Source: Arbacia lixula
Lineage: Eukaryota; Echinodermata; Echinoidea; Arbacioida; Arbaciidae
Assembly: GCA_963669155.1 (NCBI GenBank)
Contig: OZ022595.1
Location: forward strand, 17,685,813-17,749,812
Direction: 5' to 3'
DNA length: 64,000 bases
Under the pieces are notes generated by a model. The model ran no database searches. It was not told where the DNA came from and was given only the letters and a program-made list of their open reading frames with translations. This document shows positions 12,677 through 26,483 of this stretch, piece by piece (the stretch's first letter is position 1; each line of letters starts with the position of its first letter). The position numbers and the translations under genes are program-made.

Positions 12677-13860
12677 CCCCCTATATACGATATGGAGAAT
12701 TTAATCACCATGATTGCGTTGACCTGATTGACGCCATTCCGGAACAGGTCGAGTGTACACTCGAACGGCACCAAGCGGTCGACTTCTCAACCACGTATAT
12801 AGATCTTGAACGTGCACGTGGGCCGATTCTGATTAAGCGAGCTGCGTACTGTACTGTACTTCACAGCCACCACACACGAGACGATTTTACCACGATTATG
12901 CAATCGTGAAACCTGCGACTGCAAATGTGACGTCACCATCATGCACAAATCCGATGACCCAATCCTGCGATTCAGTTAGTCGCAGAGTCATACGCCTGAT
13001 CGGATTGCGCCGTCTAGCTGAATCGTAGGACCTGGGGGTGTTTCCCCAAGCTGTTCTGAAGCTATGAACGACTGTACGAGTGATTGGTGACCATTTCTTG
13101 TGCTAAAGCAGATGCTCAATGATTTTGATTTCCATCAGCGTAATAAATAAAAACTCTTGTTCTGAATACAAAGTTTATTATTGTCAAATTTGAGTAGGAT
13201 TGTTGGAAATTAACCTAGAAACAAATTTTAGTATCTAATTTAGCACAAGAAGGGGTCACCAGTCGTGCGTTAAGTCGTTCTTAGCTTAAAAACAGCTTGA
13301 TGTGAACGCCCCCCCCCCCCCCCGGTCACTGGATTTTCTTGTGATGGGAACGCCACATTTGCAGTCGCGGACTTTACAACTGCAGAATTGTGGTATCGTA
13401 TCGTTACGGTGCCATTAAAAAGATTAGCGAAATTAGCTTTCGCGCGATGAAGTGGAACGCTCTCTTCCGCATCCACGTGTAGCTAGATTGAACGCCTTAA
13501 GGTGTTAAACATGTATAAAGGGGTAATGGTGTTTATCGCAATTTCTTTCGGACACCAAGTATTATTATTTTTTCAATATCACATCAATATCATCATTTTT
13601 ATCATCTCTCTAACGGTACTATCAATCTTATTGTAATGATTGTCATTATAGTTATCATTCCTGCTGATTTTCATCATTGTTATCACAGCTAATGGTTAAT
13701 GCATTATAATAACACATAACATGCCATCGGCTTTTATGGTGTGGCCTTGCATTAATTGTTCATGAAAGTTGCTAAATGAATAAAGAATTGAATTCAATAT
13801 GAACATTGCAATCAATGTAATCATACATATGCATTTGTATACTTCCTAAACTAAACCGAA

Positions 13861-16800
13861 TTAAGTGGAGGTTCTTACGTAATGTGGATGACCTAGCAGG
13901 ATGCTGTAGAGGAGGTCTCCTGGGCACGTGGTTGAGACAGCCTGACGATGACCGAACAGGGTGTAGCCTGGGATAAGGTAATCCCTGCAAGAAACCGCAA
14001 AACGTTAAATTAACCTGAAATTATTTGGTTTCAATACCAGGAGACACGTGAAGGAAACATATTAGTGAACGTTTGATAAAATTGGTCAGAGGAAAAAGGA
14101 GGTCATTTGATTTTAAAGTTTTGATTTGGTGACGTCACGTTCGAGGTGCTCTCCCATATGTTGTGTCTATTTTGTGGAAAATATTATTTTTCTCAAAAGG
14201 ATATTTACCTGTGCGTTTTATATATCATCAGACACATGTTTTTACACACATATCGCTATGAAAAGAATGTATTCCTTCATCAAAGAACATAAGCAAAAAA
14301 ATTATGGACAAATTAGTACACAACATATGGGAGAGCACCTCGCAAGTGACGTCACAAAATCAAAACTTTAAAATAATAGAACTTTGTTTTCCTTTAACCG
14401 ATTTTCGTCAAACCTTCACTGTTATAATCAGGGTGAACTGTCCCTTTAAACCCCTCGTGTGCCAGAGCATGGACCTATCATGGATGGACTGCGCTCTGAT
14501 AGACCTCCGTTGATCTATGATGACCGCCGCCTCATAAAAATTCAAGACATTCAGGTGTTTCAAACAATACGCTGTATTTCTAATTAGGCAGTGCCTTCCT
14601 CTGAATAACAAAATAACATCTGGTTTGAGAAATATGTCAACCGTTTAGTCTTCGCTGGGAGTTCATAGCTGATCTTTTTACGCACACTGTCATGACTGTG
14701 AATAAGTTTTGTGGTGAGCGAATGAAAATTTTGAAAAAAATTTTTAGAAAGAATTTGGTCCGCAACTTTTTCGGACATCTCCGGACACGAAACTGAGGTT
14801 GTTTCCATGGAAGGTGAAACACTCGATAAGCGATTTACATGATATTTTTAAGGAAATATGATTGTCCAATGTGCGATGTGGAGGCATTTCTCGGGCATGT
14901 TTTCTACAGTATTCTCCTTTTATCACAAAAACGAAGCAACAATGTAATCGAAATTCACAGAATCGCATCATTATAAGATGTACTACTACTGCACATGCAT
15001 TTTAGTTTATGAAGTGGGTCTGAAATCTTCTACAAAATAATATATTCCTCTATATGCATCAAAATTCGTCTTGCATATTAGGCGGCGGTCGTCACTGGAT
15101 CAAAGAACCAAATGCGTCAAATATTCTATTGTGCTATCAATGATCGCGACTGGTGTAGGAATAAATTATTCTTCGTGCCGACTCCAGTTCTAACACCTTC
15201 CTGGACAGAAGAACTCTTGCTCTCTTGGAATTGTGCGAATAACTTGTCACATCTATTTGGCACTCGAAGAGTTATTAAGGTTATTAATGCCAACAAAAAT
15301 ATATGACTCTTTTGATGATTAGTAATTCATAAGTGACAGATATGAAAAGGCATTGATATACTCCAAATACTGATAATTCATTGTTATCACATTGGATTGA
15401 TATAAAACAACAAAGCAGCTTCATCTGACCTTATTGTCAAGATAAAGATTAACAGATATGTATTAGACATTCCTTGAGTTAAGTTGAATGTCAAAGCAAA
15501 TTACAATCATGACACACAAAGTACACGGTCAATGATAAAGTCCACATGATTGTTTTCTGTCAATTGTTCCGTCATCTTTTCTGGATTATACTTTTGATAC
15601 AGAGATGGTGTATATTCTCCTCTAGCCATTACCTGAATGTCGCTTTAAGAATTATATTAAATGTAAATGTTATATTTGTCAAATAGTCAAATTGTCATGA
15701 TTGTCTATATCATATTTGTTGTTCGATGTACCCAGGTCCCCGGGAGTGAACAGTAATTTGCTCACTGACGGGGATACTCTGGTAAAAGTAGGCGGAATGA
15801 ATAAATGAATGAAGTATAAGGAATAAAATATAATTATCCAGTGGGTAGAGAATGATCCCCTCGAGGGTAAAAGGTTAAAAAATGCACTCGTACTTGCTCA
15901 GTGCGCAGTCCAGGAAGTCCCAGAGAGTTTTCTGCATTGCAGCACTTGGTTGGATGGAGGCAAAGTCCCCGATCAGCGAGATACCTTCAAGGAAACATGC
16001 CCGAGAAACATGGCTATTGACAAGTACAAGTACATATGTGGAATGTCTAATGAAGCAGGTGTATTCCATGGATTCTCGTGTACTCATCATTATCATAGAT
16101 GCCGTGAAATATTTTCATTTGTTGACTGCTGACTGCCCATCCCTATGTTCACCTGAAAATTCTGATGGATTTTGCACACTTTGAGTAACAATGAATATTC
16201 GTCCTTACTCCCTTATTGATCAATGCAAAATATAGAATCTCAAACAGGAATGAAAAGGGAAAATCACAACCCCAGGCCTTCTTCCCATCAGAGGTAGACC
16301 TTCAAAATACCAAATATTTATAATCCACGTCGATTACAACATACTTTATTGGCTATGTGACTGAGAGATTTAAGATATAAACTGTAATGACGTCCGGCCG
16401 TCATCGACTTTTCCACACCGCTATTTTACGAGACTTTGCGTACACGTCTCTCCATTGATGCAGGGATGCTATCACGCACGCACGTACCGAGCGCGTAGGA
16501 GTTGTAGGACGAGGCGTGCGCGCCCTTGTAATTCCAGCCCCGTCCCTCATACACGTTCCCGTCCCCGCCGATGAGGAAGTTGTAGCCGATGTCAGACCAG
16601 CCGTTCCCGTCCATGTGCCAGTTCTGGGAGTTTACCGAATGAGGGAAACACAAGAAATCCCATATTATATTTTTTATACCATTTCACGTGTTATTTAACC
16701 AGAGTAGTGTGTGACGTTGCAAGCATCAAACTCGGCTTACACAGCTCGGAGCTGACTATTTGATCATCCTAAAAACTTACGAATAAACATGATAAAGGTT

Positions 16801-19800
16801 CCTTATTTTCGTTTTTAGATGTGATGGGGGGGGGGGGGGGGGGGCTTAAGCTAGAAGGTTCGCCCTGCGCATTGTATTTAGGCCACCGCAGATAGCACGA
16901 TCTTGCAGTCGTAAGTGCCTACGGCTGAAAATGTGACGTCACCTACTTTCACAAATCCCATGAACGGGACTTGCGCTTGAGTCAGTCGCAGAGTCATACA
17001 TGTACGACTGATCGGATCACGCTGTGTGCGGTATAGCCCTTTGGCAGAATCTTGAGCGACAATCCCTATCACGGCGCCTACCTGGATGCCGCGAACCTGT
17101 GACTCGCAGGAGCTCTGTGTGTTGCAGGAGGCCCCGGCGGTATGATGGACCACGGCATAGGGAGTAGGGGTGCTGAGCCAGCTGGTGGACTTGGGGTCAC
17201 GTGCCCCCCACTCAGCCCGCGATACGATGTGAGGGCATGATACGCCTAGGATGATATCATTTGACGATTCAAGATCCCAAAACGTTCATATTAAGGTTAT
17301 TGACAACATGACACAATTAAATAGGTTGATACACAGACCACAACTGTGGCTTGGAACCAACGTGGTTGTGGGTGTCTCATATTTCAAGATAAACGTACAA
17401 AACAGTCTGAGATCAAATGGTAGTTCTTTCGATTTCATTTGATTTTACGAGCTCGGTGTATAATGCCTTAGTCGTATATATATATATATATGTGTAACTA
17501 CAGCGACATAATCCGAGGTAATAACAGTATAAGCATGAAAGAGGGAAGAGCACTGACAATACAATAATGACATGTATCTTCTACTCTGACTGTGATAAAC
17601 GAATAAATATTGGTCATCTCCAATGTGTCCTATGCACTTTCAGCCAGTATAACATTATTTTTCTGGTAGGAACCTTTTTAGGACCCCTGAGTGACAGTTT
17701 ACACAGGATAACGATGGCAACTTATTCATAGTCTACAAAACCATTCTTTACTTTATCATGTATTTAGATGACCTACTAAAGAACATATGCTCTTTGGGCT
17801 GTCACATGAAAAAAAGAATAACGAGAAGAAAACATGGTGCTATAGAGTACCGACGTGTGACGTCATAGTAATCGTGTTGTCAAGACAACTGGTTAAGAAC
17901 TATAGTGGGTAGAGTAGCAACAGTGATCGTAGCGGGGACTGTCATTGTAAGTGCCCGACACTAGCCCGCTAGGTAATACTAGACTTTAGAATGGTAAAAC
18001 CTGCGTAGTAAATCATATGACGACACTAAGTCGGTGCTATTTGACATGTTGACATGGAAACATGTGAGGAAAAATATTTGATTGTACTCACTGTCAATGG
18101 GCAGCAAAGCGACTGGGTCTGCCGCGGAGATGGTCACATCCTTGGAAAAAATAATATGGTTTCACTCTTTATATCGGTATACTTTAGATGTCTGTATTTG
18201 TCATATGACAATAAACGAATGCAGTGAAAGTGAATCTCAGATACAAAATTACCTAGCACCAATAAGTGATAAATTCCTCACCATGGATGCCATACTATGG
18301 GCAAGGGCTGAATGTACAGATGAAAGCATAGTAAGAACATCGGTGAAAAGAAATATTGTGTTCCTGATGAATATTGATATTGATTGATTGATTGATACTG
18401 CAATTTATTGTCCTATTGGAAATTTCATTTTCACTGGTTTACAAAGAAGATACATTGATACAAATAAGTAATGTTACACCAAAGAAGTTACATATAAACA
18501 GAGATACAAGTATTAGACAGTAGATATATGATGTTGACATTAGGCTTAGTTCCCTGTTATAATTTACTGAACTTGCAGATTATAGTATTTGCTTTGATTG
18601 ACCCGCGAGATTTGTAATATTCAAAATATATTCGTTAAAACCTTTAAAAGCATCTTTCAATGTCCTTTTCACTAAATGAAGTTCTTAAAATGACATTTCT
18701 CATTTTACCCTGCAATATTTTGATAAGTTCATGATTTAAGCCTGCAAAAAGGATATCCAACACTTAAAACTAACACTTTTGTAATGGAATTACCATGACA
18801 TCGTATGATATCGTGGCTTACATCACAATTTGACTAAGCCCCTTGTCACCCATGTTTACGACATACCTAATATGTTGCAGGGAAATTTAGTAAACATAGG
18901 CCAGAGCATATATATAAACTCCTCAAACAAAAGTTCCTCATGTTAAGTTTTAGGGGTAATATTCTCACTTATTGTTTCACCATCGTACATGACTGTGATA
19001 TCATTATAAAGCTTGATTCTTTTTCTTAATGTTGGTGTGCCATTTGTTACGATACTGCAATCGCTGAACATGCTGAATGTGCAGGACTCCTGACTACAGG
19101 GCAAGGTCAGAAGTAAAATGTTTTCTTTTGAATAGTGCCCAGGTGATCTTGCATGTTATGCATGGATGTCAATGGTGTAATATTCCTTTTACCATGACAA
19201 TGATTTGTGGAAGGTGTTCGAATGTTTCGATGGTCATTTAGGAGATAAAAGACATGGAAGGATATCCCTTTTTGTTTTCACTAGTTTTATGCAATTGAGC
19301 GTTTTGTGAGGTAAAACCTGGAAAATTGACATCCTTGCGTGAGGGGAAACGAGCAATCCAAAATGACTGGATGAGATACATTTCAAATTTCGTCGATTTA
19401 AAAGAACTGAAGACAACAAATTAAACATCTTAAACAACATTAATCCAAGCAGATTCAATCCATGCATGTATGCAGATGAGGATATATCATTATGTAGATA
19501 ACATGGATCGTCACGCATCGCCGCATAAGCATCAATCAATTTCAATCAATGCTAAAAAAAAAATCGGGAATTCACTATTGAATACAGCACATTTTGCAAC
19601 TTTTCATATCTGACTTTGCTGCAGGAATGTCAGAGCATAGATTCTAGAGGTGAAAGAAACTGCGCTTTCCATGGTTGCGTATACATTACAAACGACACAT
19701 CAATGCAAAGAAGTATTATAAGATTTTAATTTTTAAATAATAGCACAGTCGCATGTGATGATGCCACAACCATAAAACTTCACTTGCACAACACCTTTCA

Positions 19801-20208
19801 GGGCGTTATATTCTTGTAGATTAGTTTCAAAGAATAAATCCTGCTGAACCCAGCTAACTATGACGTATCAGCGCCATGTGGATGTGCCAATGTACCTTTG
19901 TTATGTTAAAAGATTTCTTACATTCTCGTCTCCATTTGATGTAAAATAAAATGCATTTGGATGTTTCTTACATTTCTAAATTCTAATCGCACGTAACCAA
20001 CCGTGTTCATATAAGATACATATTAGTTGCTCTGTTGGCATCGCTGATGAAACGTCAATAAACAATTACAACATGATTACAGAAGTTAGTTATGACTAAA
20101 TCAAACAAAATAAGAAATAAACATTACTTTTTTCTCCAACAGATTACCATGACAACCAGTTACGACAAGAGCCAGGATTACGACAAGCAGATGAAGCAGT
20201 GATGCCAT
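13861..20208 (-). CDS. PGRP: Short secreted peptidoglycan recognition protein (amidase type)
   Basis: Expected to bind bacterial peptidoglycan and cut it as an N-acetylmuramoyl-L-alanine amidase outside the cell, in innate immunity. Exons in transcript order: 20208-20148, 17245-17082, 16623-16488, 15984-15894, 13984-13861. All junctions are GT-AG and in phase, giving 191 residues, usual for a PGRP-S. Residues 1 to about 21 form a signal peptide (MASLLHLLVVILALVV). The PGRP domain opens with VSRAEWGAR. The amidase zinc-site residues are present: His of VVHHT (54/55), Tyr89 of DIGYNF, His163 of LFGHR and Cys171 of TTCPG. The Cys61-x5-Cys67 pair is the usual family disulfide. The protein ends 18 residues after CPG. 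A possible extra coding exon at 18140-18092 is described separately. Confidence 0.93.
14045..14445. mobile_element. TTAA-type miniature element, left end truncated
   Basis: The right end GGGTGAACTGTCCCT is followed by TTAA at 14446-14449. The centre carries an inverted pair around GGAGAGCACCTCGCA. It is related to 61826-62295 and 24911-25239. It lies in the last intron region of the PGRP gene. Confidence 0.6.
14460..15205. repeat. Interspersed repeat of about 750 bp, copy 1
   Basis: Colinear with 53915-54652 over nearly its full length; shared words include GACCGCCGCCTCATAAAAAT, CAGTGCCTTCCTCTGAAT, TCGGACATCTCCGGACACGA and CTCCAGTTCTAACACCTTCC. Short frames over it are broken differently in the two copies, so it is not treated as coding. 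The class is unknown. Confidence 0.7.
18092..18140 (-). CDS. Possible alternative PGRP exon
   Basis: On the - strand, TTTTTTCCAAG precedes 49 bases that end in GTGAGT. If the first PGRP exon is extended to 20128 (donor GTAATG), this exon enters in phase 0, leaves in phase 1 and joins exon 17245 in frame. The mature protein would then gain 23 residues before VSCPH, for a total of 214. The shorter form, which skips it, is equally open. This is inference from splice sites and phase only. Confidence 0.35.
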
Positions 20209-20685
20209 GATTATTAGAGTACCCGTTTTAGCTTGTATTCACGACGTCAGATATGCTCATGAGTCAGTGAGACACGAAGATGAGAGAGGCTTGTTTGAGA
20301 GAATATTTTCCTTCATCGCATTGATCCTTATCAGTGCAAGAACAAGGAATTAGTCTTAATTCATATACCCATTTTGACGGTGATTAATTATGACACGAGC
20401 TTCGCGCTGTTCCGTGATATAATATCCCAACGTTCTACAATGTAATGATGTATCCATTTTTGCTATTGTCTAGCACCTGATGCGACCCCCCCCCCCCCCA
20501 TAGTTCTTGCTCATATCACGAGAACTATGTGGATGTTTGAGCTCCTGAAAATGCATAAACGTTTTCAAAGGCGTAGTAACAACATTGTGAAGAACGCTTC
20601 CAAGGAACTATTTTAATTTAAACAATGGCGCGATGAGACCATAGAAAATAAAATCACCTTTTACAAGTATTAGCTTATTTCACCA

Positions 20686-20843
20686 GGGCCTCGTTGCATA
20701 AAACTTGCTATTGGTGGTAACTCTGTCGTTAATTGTAACTACCATGGTAACATTGCTCAACAGCCAATCAAGTTCCAGGTTTCCATAGAAGTTGGAATTT
20801 GAATCAAAGTTACCATCAAAGGTAGGTTTTATACAAAGGGGCC
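20686..20843. mobile_element. Miniature inverted-repeat element
   Basis: The ends GGGCCTCGTTGCATAAAA and TTTTATACAAAGGGGCC are imperfect inverted copies about 160 bp apart. The interior has paired GGTAAC/GTTACC words. It has no coding capacity. Confidence 0.6.
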
Positions 20844-22155
20844 AAAGTAAATTTCAACTCCCTTTTCGATAGCCATAACTATTGATCATTTCATAATGAT
20901 CCGACTGAGCGCCTGCGTGCAAATGTATATAGAATCAGGTGAGTGCTTTCCTATCAGCATAAACTGGTGTGTGGATGAACAGGTGGTCTTGAGTTTCTAA
21001 ATATGCACAACGATAACTATCAAGTATCGGTTCTTTGTTGGGGATATAGTAGGTATATGATGACCTAATTTACTGTTTGTCTAAAGGTGGTATAGTGGTA
21101 CAGATACGGGGCCCGCATAGCAGAACGGGTTTACCATGATAACGGGTCCTTGGATCTCAACCACTACTACTTAAGTTTGTTTTTGGTTGTTTGCAGCTGC
21201 TGGGGCGGTAAATTTTATCTCCCCTAAGATAAAATGTCCTTAAAATATTTTATCTTTGGTATTAGGAAGATTTTAACCAATATTAATGAGCGCATGCCCT
21301 GCGCTCCTACCCCAGAGGCAGCCAGTAATAAACGTCCTTTCATGTCTTTTGCATGGACCATCAAGCTGATGGTGTGATGTCATGAAACTGAAAGGGACAT
21401 TGCACATCAATGTCTATCAGAGCGCCTTGTTGTATTTGATGCGCCCATGTGCAAAAAGTTGAATGCGCGAATTATTTTTGCACATAATGCTATGGCCCTG
21501 GGCGTAGGCGCGTACGTCTGGAGATAAAAATTGCTTGGGAGCAGTTTTATCTTTCATTCTAACTTTTTTCCTAAGTGCGTTTCAGAATACCGATTTAGCT
21601 CATTTGCATAAAAAAGTTATCTCGGAGGCTCATTTACATAAAATTTTATCTCTAGCTCATTTGAATAAAAAAATTATCTTTTGTAAGTTGGCTTTTCGGA
21701 ATACCAAAAGATAAAGTTTTTCCTAAGTCCCTGAGATAAAATAACATTTTTCCTAAGTTCGTTTTCGGAATACCCCCCCCCCCCCCCCCCCCCAGGTCGT
21801 TAGGAATACGTGAGATCTTAAGGAAGAAGTGATCGATGGCTTCTTACAATTATAAAGTAAATCGAGATTTTAGCAAGGTGTACGAAATACACACAAAAAC
21901 ATATATACGCGTGCGCGGAAACTTACACACTGTACAATTACTGGCAAGCAGGAGGGAACATGGGGAAAGGGAGAAGAAGAAGAATATTAGTGTGAACACA
22001 ACCCACCCATTCTCAATTAATTCAAACTAAAGCGTCCCACTTCTTGTTATCACAAAGACATCAGTCACGCAACAATTCCATACAGCATGTGCGCAGTTTC
22101 ACAGATATGACACTGTGTAGCCTCTCTTCCAGTTCCATGGTGCATATATGTCTTC

Positions 22156-22264
22156 AATTATTGTAACTTACCATCAATGGTAACTACCATGGCAAAAGCC
22201 AATGAGCTCCCATTATTGTACATGTTGCCATGTTGGTTACCATTGATGGGAAGTAACAATAATT
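22156..22264. mobile_element. Short hairpin-type element, about 29-bp arms
   Basis: The left arm begins AATTATTGTAACTTACCATC and the right arm, reverse-complemented, begins AATTATTGTTACTTCCCATC; both continue into AATGGTAAC. The total length is 109 bp. It shares the GGTAACTACCATGG word with 20686-20843. Confidence 0.7.
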
Positions 22265-23569
22265 GAAAACTTATGTGCAGGTGGAATGGATTAGTCCCAC
22301 CGCGGTGGCATAAAATATTGTACTCTAATGCGGGTTGCAAGGTTGATAATGGATAGTTACTCACTATGCGGCTGGACTTATTGAAAGACAGGCAAACACA
22401 TGATATGTGATTTGCACTACACGATTAGGATATTTCCGAGTGAGCCTCGAAAATTTTAGGGTATGTCTAAATCTGTTATTTAATATCTATGTGGTATAAA
22501 AATGTTACATGTTTACACACGTGAAAACGGCTGATTGCGCAATTAAGAAGAGTTAAAAAATAATGAATGTAAATGATCAACACGCTTCTAATAAGAATTA
22601 TCATGGATATTTCGATATCAGTTAAAATCATTTAGGATCTATCGATTTTGTTCGGTTCTACGTAAACAAAAAAAAAATGATGACATAGGAATAATGACTT
22701 GAAAATAAAGGATAACTGGAACATTATGGATGGAAGGAGGAGAAGAATTAAAAAAAAAAAACCTTCGTCCAATGAAATTGCTCAAGTAAAACAGTGCGCT
22801 AAAACTTATTATGTCACATTGCCATGGTGATGGTCACGCGATTTGTTGGGTTATGATATAAGACTGCGTTGGAGCTTCCTTCTTATCGAATGCCCCTTGC
22901 ACACGTATGTTGTTTCTTGCAACTGCGATAATGCCGTCCACACAGAGGAGAAATCAATTCTTTCAGAGGTTAATTCAGAAGCACGCTGAGCAAAGTTGCA
23001 TAGACTTTGCTGCTTTTTTAACGGTGAGAATATCACATCATAACGCCTTTTGCCATAGGGGGGAAATACCATCAAGGCTTTTACATTCTAACCTTGTCAG
23101 GGAGTATACCAAGCAATAAGAAAAACATAACCATTAAGAAATAGATTGCGCAGTTATCACAACGTGCATTGATCCTCCCTTCACAGAAGTGGTCTATAAC
23201 TACAACGGTCGGGTTCCCGTCGCGCCACCTTCAAGGCCACCGCAGGCGAAACGATGCGATCAACCATACGATTCTACGACTGGCCGAGTCGCAGGACACG
23301 GCCACTGAATTTGTGCAAGAAGGAGACGTCACACTTCCAGTCGTAGGCCATTACGACTGCATCATCGTGGCAACATCGTTCTGTATGTGGTGGCCCGTAC
23401 ATGCAATCGTTTTCTCAAACACTTCCGCCTCCTTCCTGTCCGTCTTTTTGATTCTCTCCATGTTTTCTAGTGATGTAATGTCTTGCTTTGCTTCTTTTCT
23501 CCTTCATATTTTCTCTTCCTCGCTGCATTTCTCACATTTATTCTCACTCGTAGCCCCCCCCCCTTCAAT

Positions 23570-23905
23570 CACACACACACATTCACACACACGTAAACAT
23601 TTTTTTTTTTTTTAGCCCCCCCCCCCCCCCCCACACACACACACTCACACCGGGGGGGGGGGGGCAGTGCTTTTATTGCTCATTGACGGGTCTACCCTGG
23701 TAAAAGAAGACGGAATAAATAAATAAAAAAATATAAAAAACAAAACATTACGAAAGATGTTGATCATCATGGTAGTAGTATCGCTAGAGTAGTAATCTGT
23801 AAACATACACACACACGCACACATACACACACGCACACATACACACACACGCACACACACATACACACACACGCACACACACACACACACACACAAACAC
23901 ACACC
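23570..23905 (+). repeat. (CA)n and homopolymer tracts
   Basis: CA-rich blocks at 23569-23660 and 23808-23895 are separated by poly-T, poly-C and poly-G runs and by a short sequence (CTGGTAAAAGAAGACGGAAT) that also occurs near 15779-15800. It is non-coding. Confidence 0.85.
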
Positions 23906-24910
23906 CTCAACCACGTCTCTCTCCTCTCTCGTTATGTCTCGCTCCCCCTTCCCCTCTCCGTTCTCTGTATGTTTCTCCTTTATTGTCTTCTTTCTACTTC
24001 CTTTGTAGTTCTTGTCAGTTTCTTGAGATGATTTGGGATTATCTATGTTTGAAGTGTTGGAAGTGGAGAGACCGAGCGAGCGGGAGAGCGTGTGAAAGGT
24101 GGTATCGACAGTATACATGGTCTTTCAAAAAATGGATGCATGAAAAAACGTATTTTAGAGCATTCTAAAATAATTTTCTATGTTTATATATAAATATAAA
24201 TCAAGTCATCATTTACTAAGAAGATAGCAAAACATCGGGTTACTGAATGAGCCACTGTAAACTCGAGGCTTCTAGAGGTGGAGAAGAACATTTGGTGCCG
24301 AAAAACATCACAATTTGAAATTGTTAATCTCTTTTCTCATTGGTGCCATCACCAAACATATTGATTTGATTTGGTTTTATTTATGCACGGGATTGGTATT
24401 ATTGGTATTATCGTTGGTATTATGTTCATGATAGCCTTTACCAGTTTACATATAAATGTAAGAAAAAACAATTTCACTTAAAAACAAGAGACACACAATC
24501 TTGCTAAACAGGTTCATGTATAATTGAAATAGCATACACAAGTTTTTTGTACAGGTGAAAAGGTAAGGAAATGTACATGACATGTATTTTTACATAATTA
24601 CATCATATCAACACACACGCATTGTGACACACTAAGTCTATCATCTGAATATACAATGATTGCACACACACTAAGTTACAATAAGGAAAAGCATAATGCC
24701 TGACACCTCCCCCATTTCTCATACCCGACTTTCATGTCGCAACATTTAGTTTGGAGGTGCCAGGTTGGCCAGGTCAGGAACTTTGAGGACTCCTAACAAG
24801 ACCCCCCCCCCCTCCTCTTTCCCAAATTTACAATAAAGGCATACATTTGGCCCTCTTCAAAGACTGCGTTCCAATGCAAGTCATACTGAAGTATGACTCC
24901 ACATTATTAA

Positions 24911-25239
24911 AGGGAAAGTTCACCCTGAAGGAAAGTTGGTTTTAATAAAAGCACGAACATAAAATAAACATATTAGTGAAGGTTTGACTCCAAAGGAAAG
25001 GAATTTTTTTTTTAATATTTCAATTTTGTGATATCCTTTTGAGAAAATTAACATTTTCCCAAAAAATAGTACACAACATATTGGAGAGCATCTCGCATGT
25101 GATGTCACATAGTCAAAACCTACAAAAATCATAACTTTCTTATCCTTTACGCAGCTTTACATCAAACTTTCACTAATATGTTTTTTTCATATTTGTTTAT
25201 TTCATTAAAATTAAATAAACTTCAGGGAGGACTTTCCCT
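24911..25239. mobile_element. TTAA-flanked miniature element
   Basis: AGGGAAAGTTCACCCTGAAG at the left and CTTCAGGGAGGACTTTCCCT at the right are inverted ends. TTAA stands outside both (24907-24910 and 25240-25243). TTAA target choice is known for piggyBac and Kolobok; the parent family is not determined. Confidence 0.75.
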
Positions 25240-26483
25240 TTAATACATGTCTTTCCCACATCATACTACTTCCACGAGGCTGGGACACATAGACATACAG
25301 CCACAGAACTATGATGGGAGTTAAGGTAAAGAAGAAATTACACAATAGCATCCATAGGATGCTAGCAATTTGTAACAAAGTGATCAATCATAAATGAAAA
25401 TCTCATCACCCCCATTTCATTATTGATGTACAGGACACGGCATGCACAAACTCATGAGTATCACATAATGAACATTATACACATACAAATATTGTCATAC
25501 AAAAATATCAAGGTGCTTGCTTCTATGTATGTATCATGACACATTTGAATTGGTGATTGTGATAGCGCTGCATGGTCAGGCAGCTCTGTGCTAGTAGCAA
25601 GTGAGAGGACACAGCCGGCAGTGGAAATAAAATCAGTTTGAGCCTTTCTCTGCCAGACTCCATACTGCCATATGAGAATGTTGTGTATTACCAGTGCAAA
25701 AATGCCTCGATGGCATATAAAGCCTTGAATGCAAATGCTTGATAGTTAACATTCTCCAGAGATTTCAAGAATGCATATTTCTCAAGTGAGTACATTTTCT
25801 GTGAATCTTCACAATTCTAAGTGCTTTGATGATAATTGTTTCCATCTTAAAGTGATATAAAAGAAAGTATTTTTTGTCCACCAACAAATACACTTTTCTA
25901 CAATCCATACACACTAAAAAGTTCAACCTCATGTAAGTATTTGAAGTATCTGCTGCAGATCACTTATCTTCAAACATTAGGAACTAGAAATCCAATCAAT
26001 TTCAAATATATAACTCACTTCATATTCATGAGTTTTTGCTAAAGGCATGTACACTGTCAATAGATCTTCAAACTTCAAATGCATTCATAAAAATAATAAT
26101 GCAAAATAATGGAATTCACTTCACATAAGCTTTAAATTAAGTCCACAGCACATAACGTGTTTGTGCAGCTCAGAGACATTGATCCCATTGATCATGATTG
26201 CCATCAAATAAAAATATTCTTAAGTGTAAGCTTAAGAAGCTCTTCAGACTTTGTCTCATTTACAAATACACAATGGATTTTTAGAACTGACAGCAGAAAA
26301 TATTTGGAAATAAATCATTAAAATAAGTAACTGATCACAACAACCTAAACACAATTCATTTGTTGGATAACATTTTGATAAAGAGGCCCAAATAAAGAAG
26401 TTTCAGATTAAGACCAAAGTTTATGTATATTTCATGGCGTAAAATCAGATATATGCTCTCCATTCAGCACATACATGTACACA

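Larger units (their letters stand above)
9964..13860. other. Intergenic region between two convergent genes
   Basis: The stretch runs from the sialyltransferase stop to the last codon of the - strand PGRP gene. A poly(A) signal AATAAA lies at 10208-10213, about 245 bp after the sialyltransferase stop, and is a candidate 3' end. The rest is AT-rich and holds the inverted repeat copy at 11593-11804, a miniature element at 12538-12676, and copies of a CGACTGCAAATGTGACGTCA family near 12910-13040 and 13300-13420. No coding sequence is supported. Confidence 0.6.

Noticed and set aside
14584..14971. Overlapping - strand frames, also seen near 54063-54436
   Set aside because: They lie in a non-coding interspersed repeat; the two copies have frames broken at different points.
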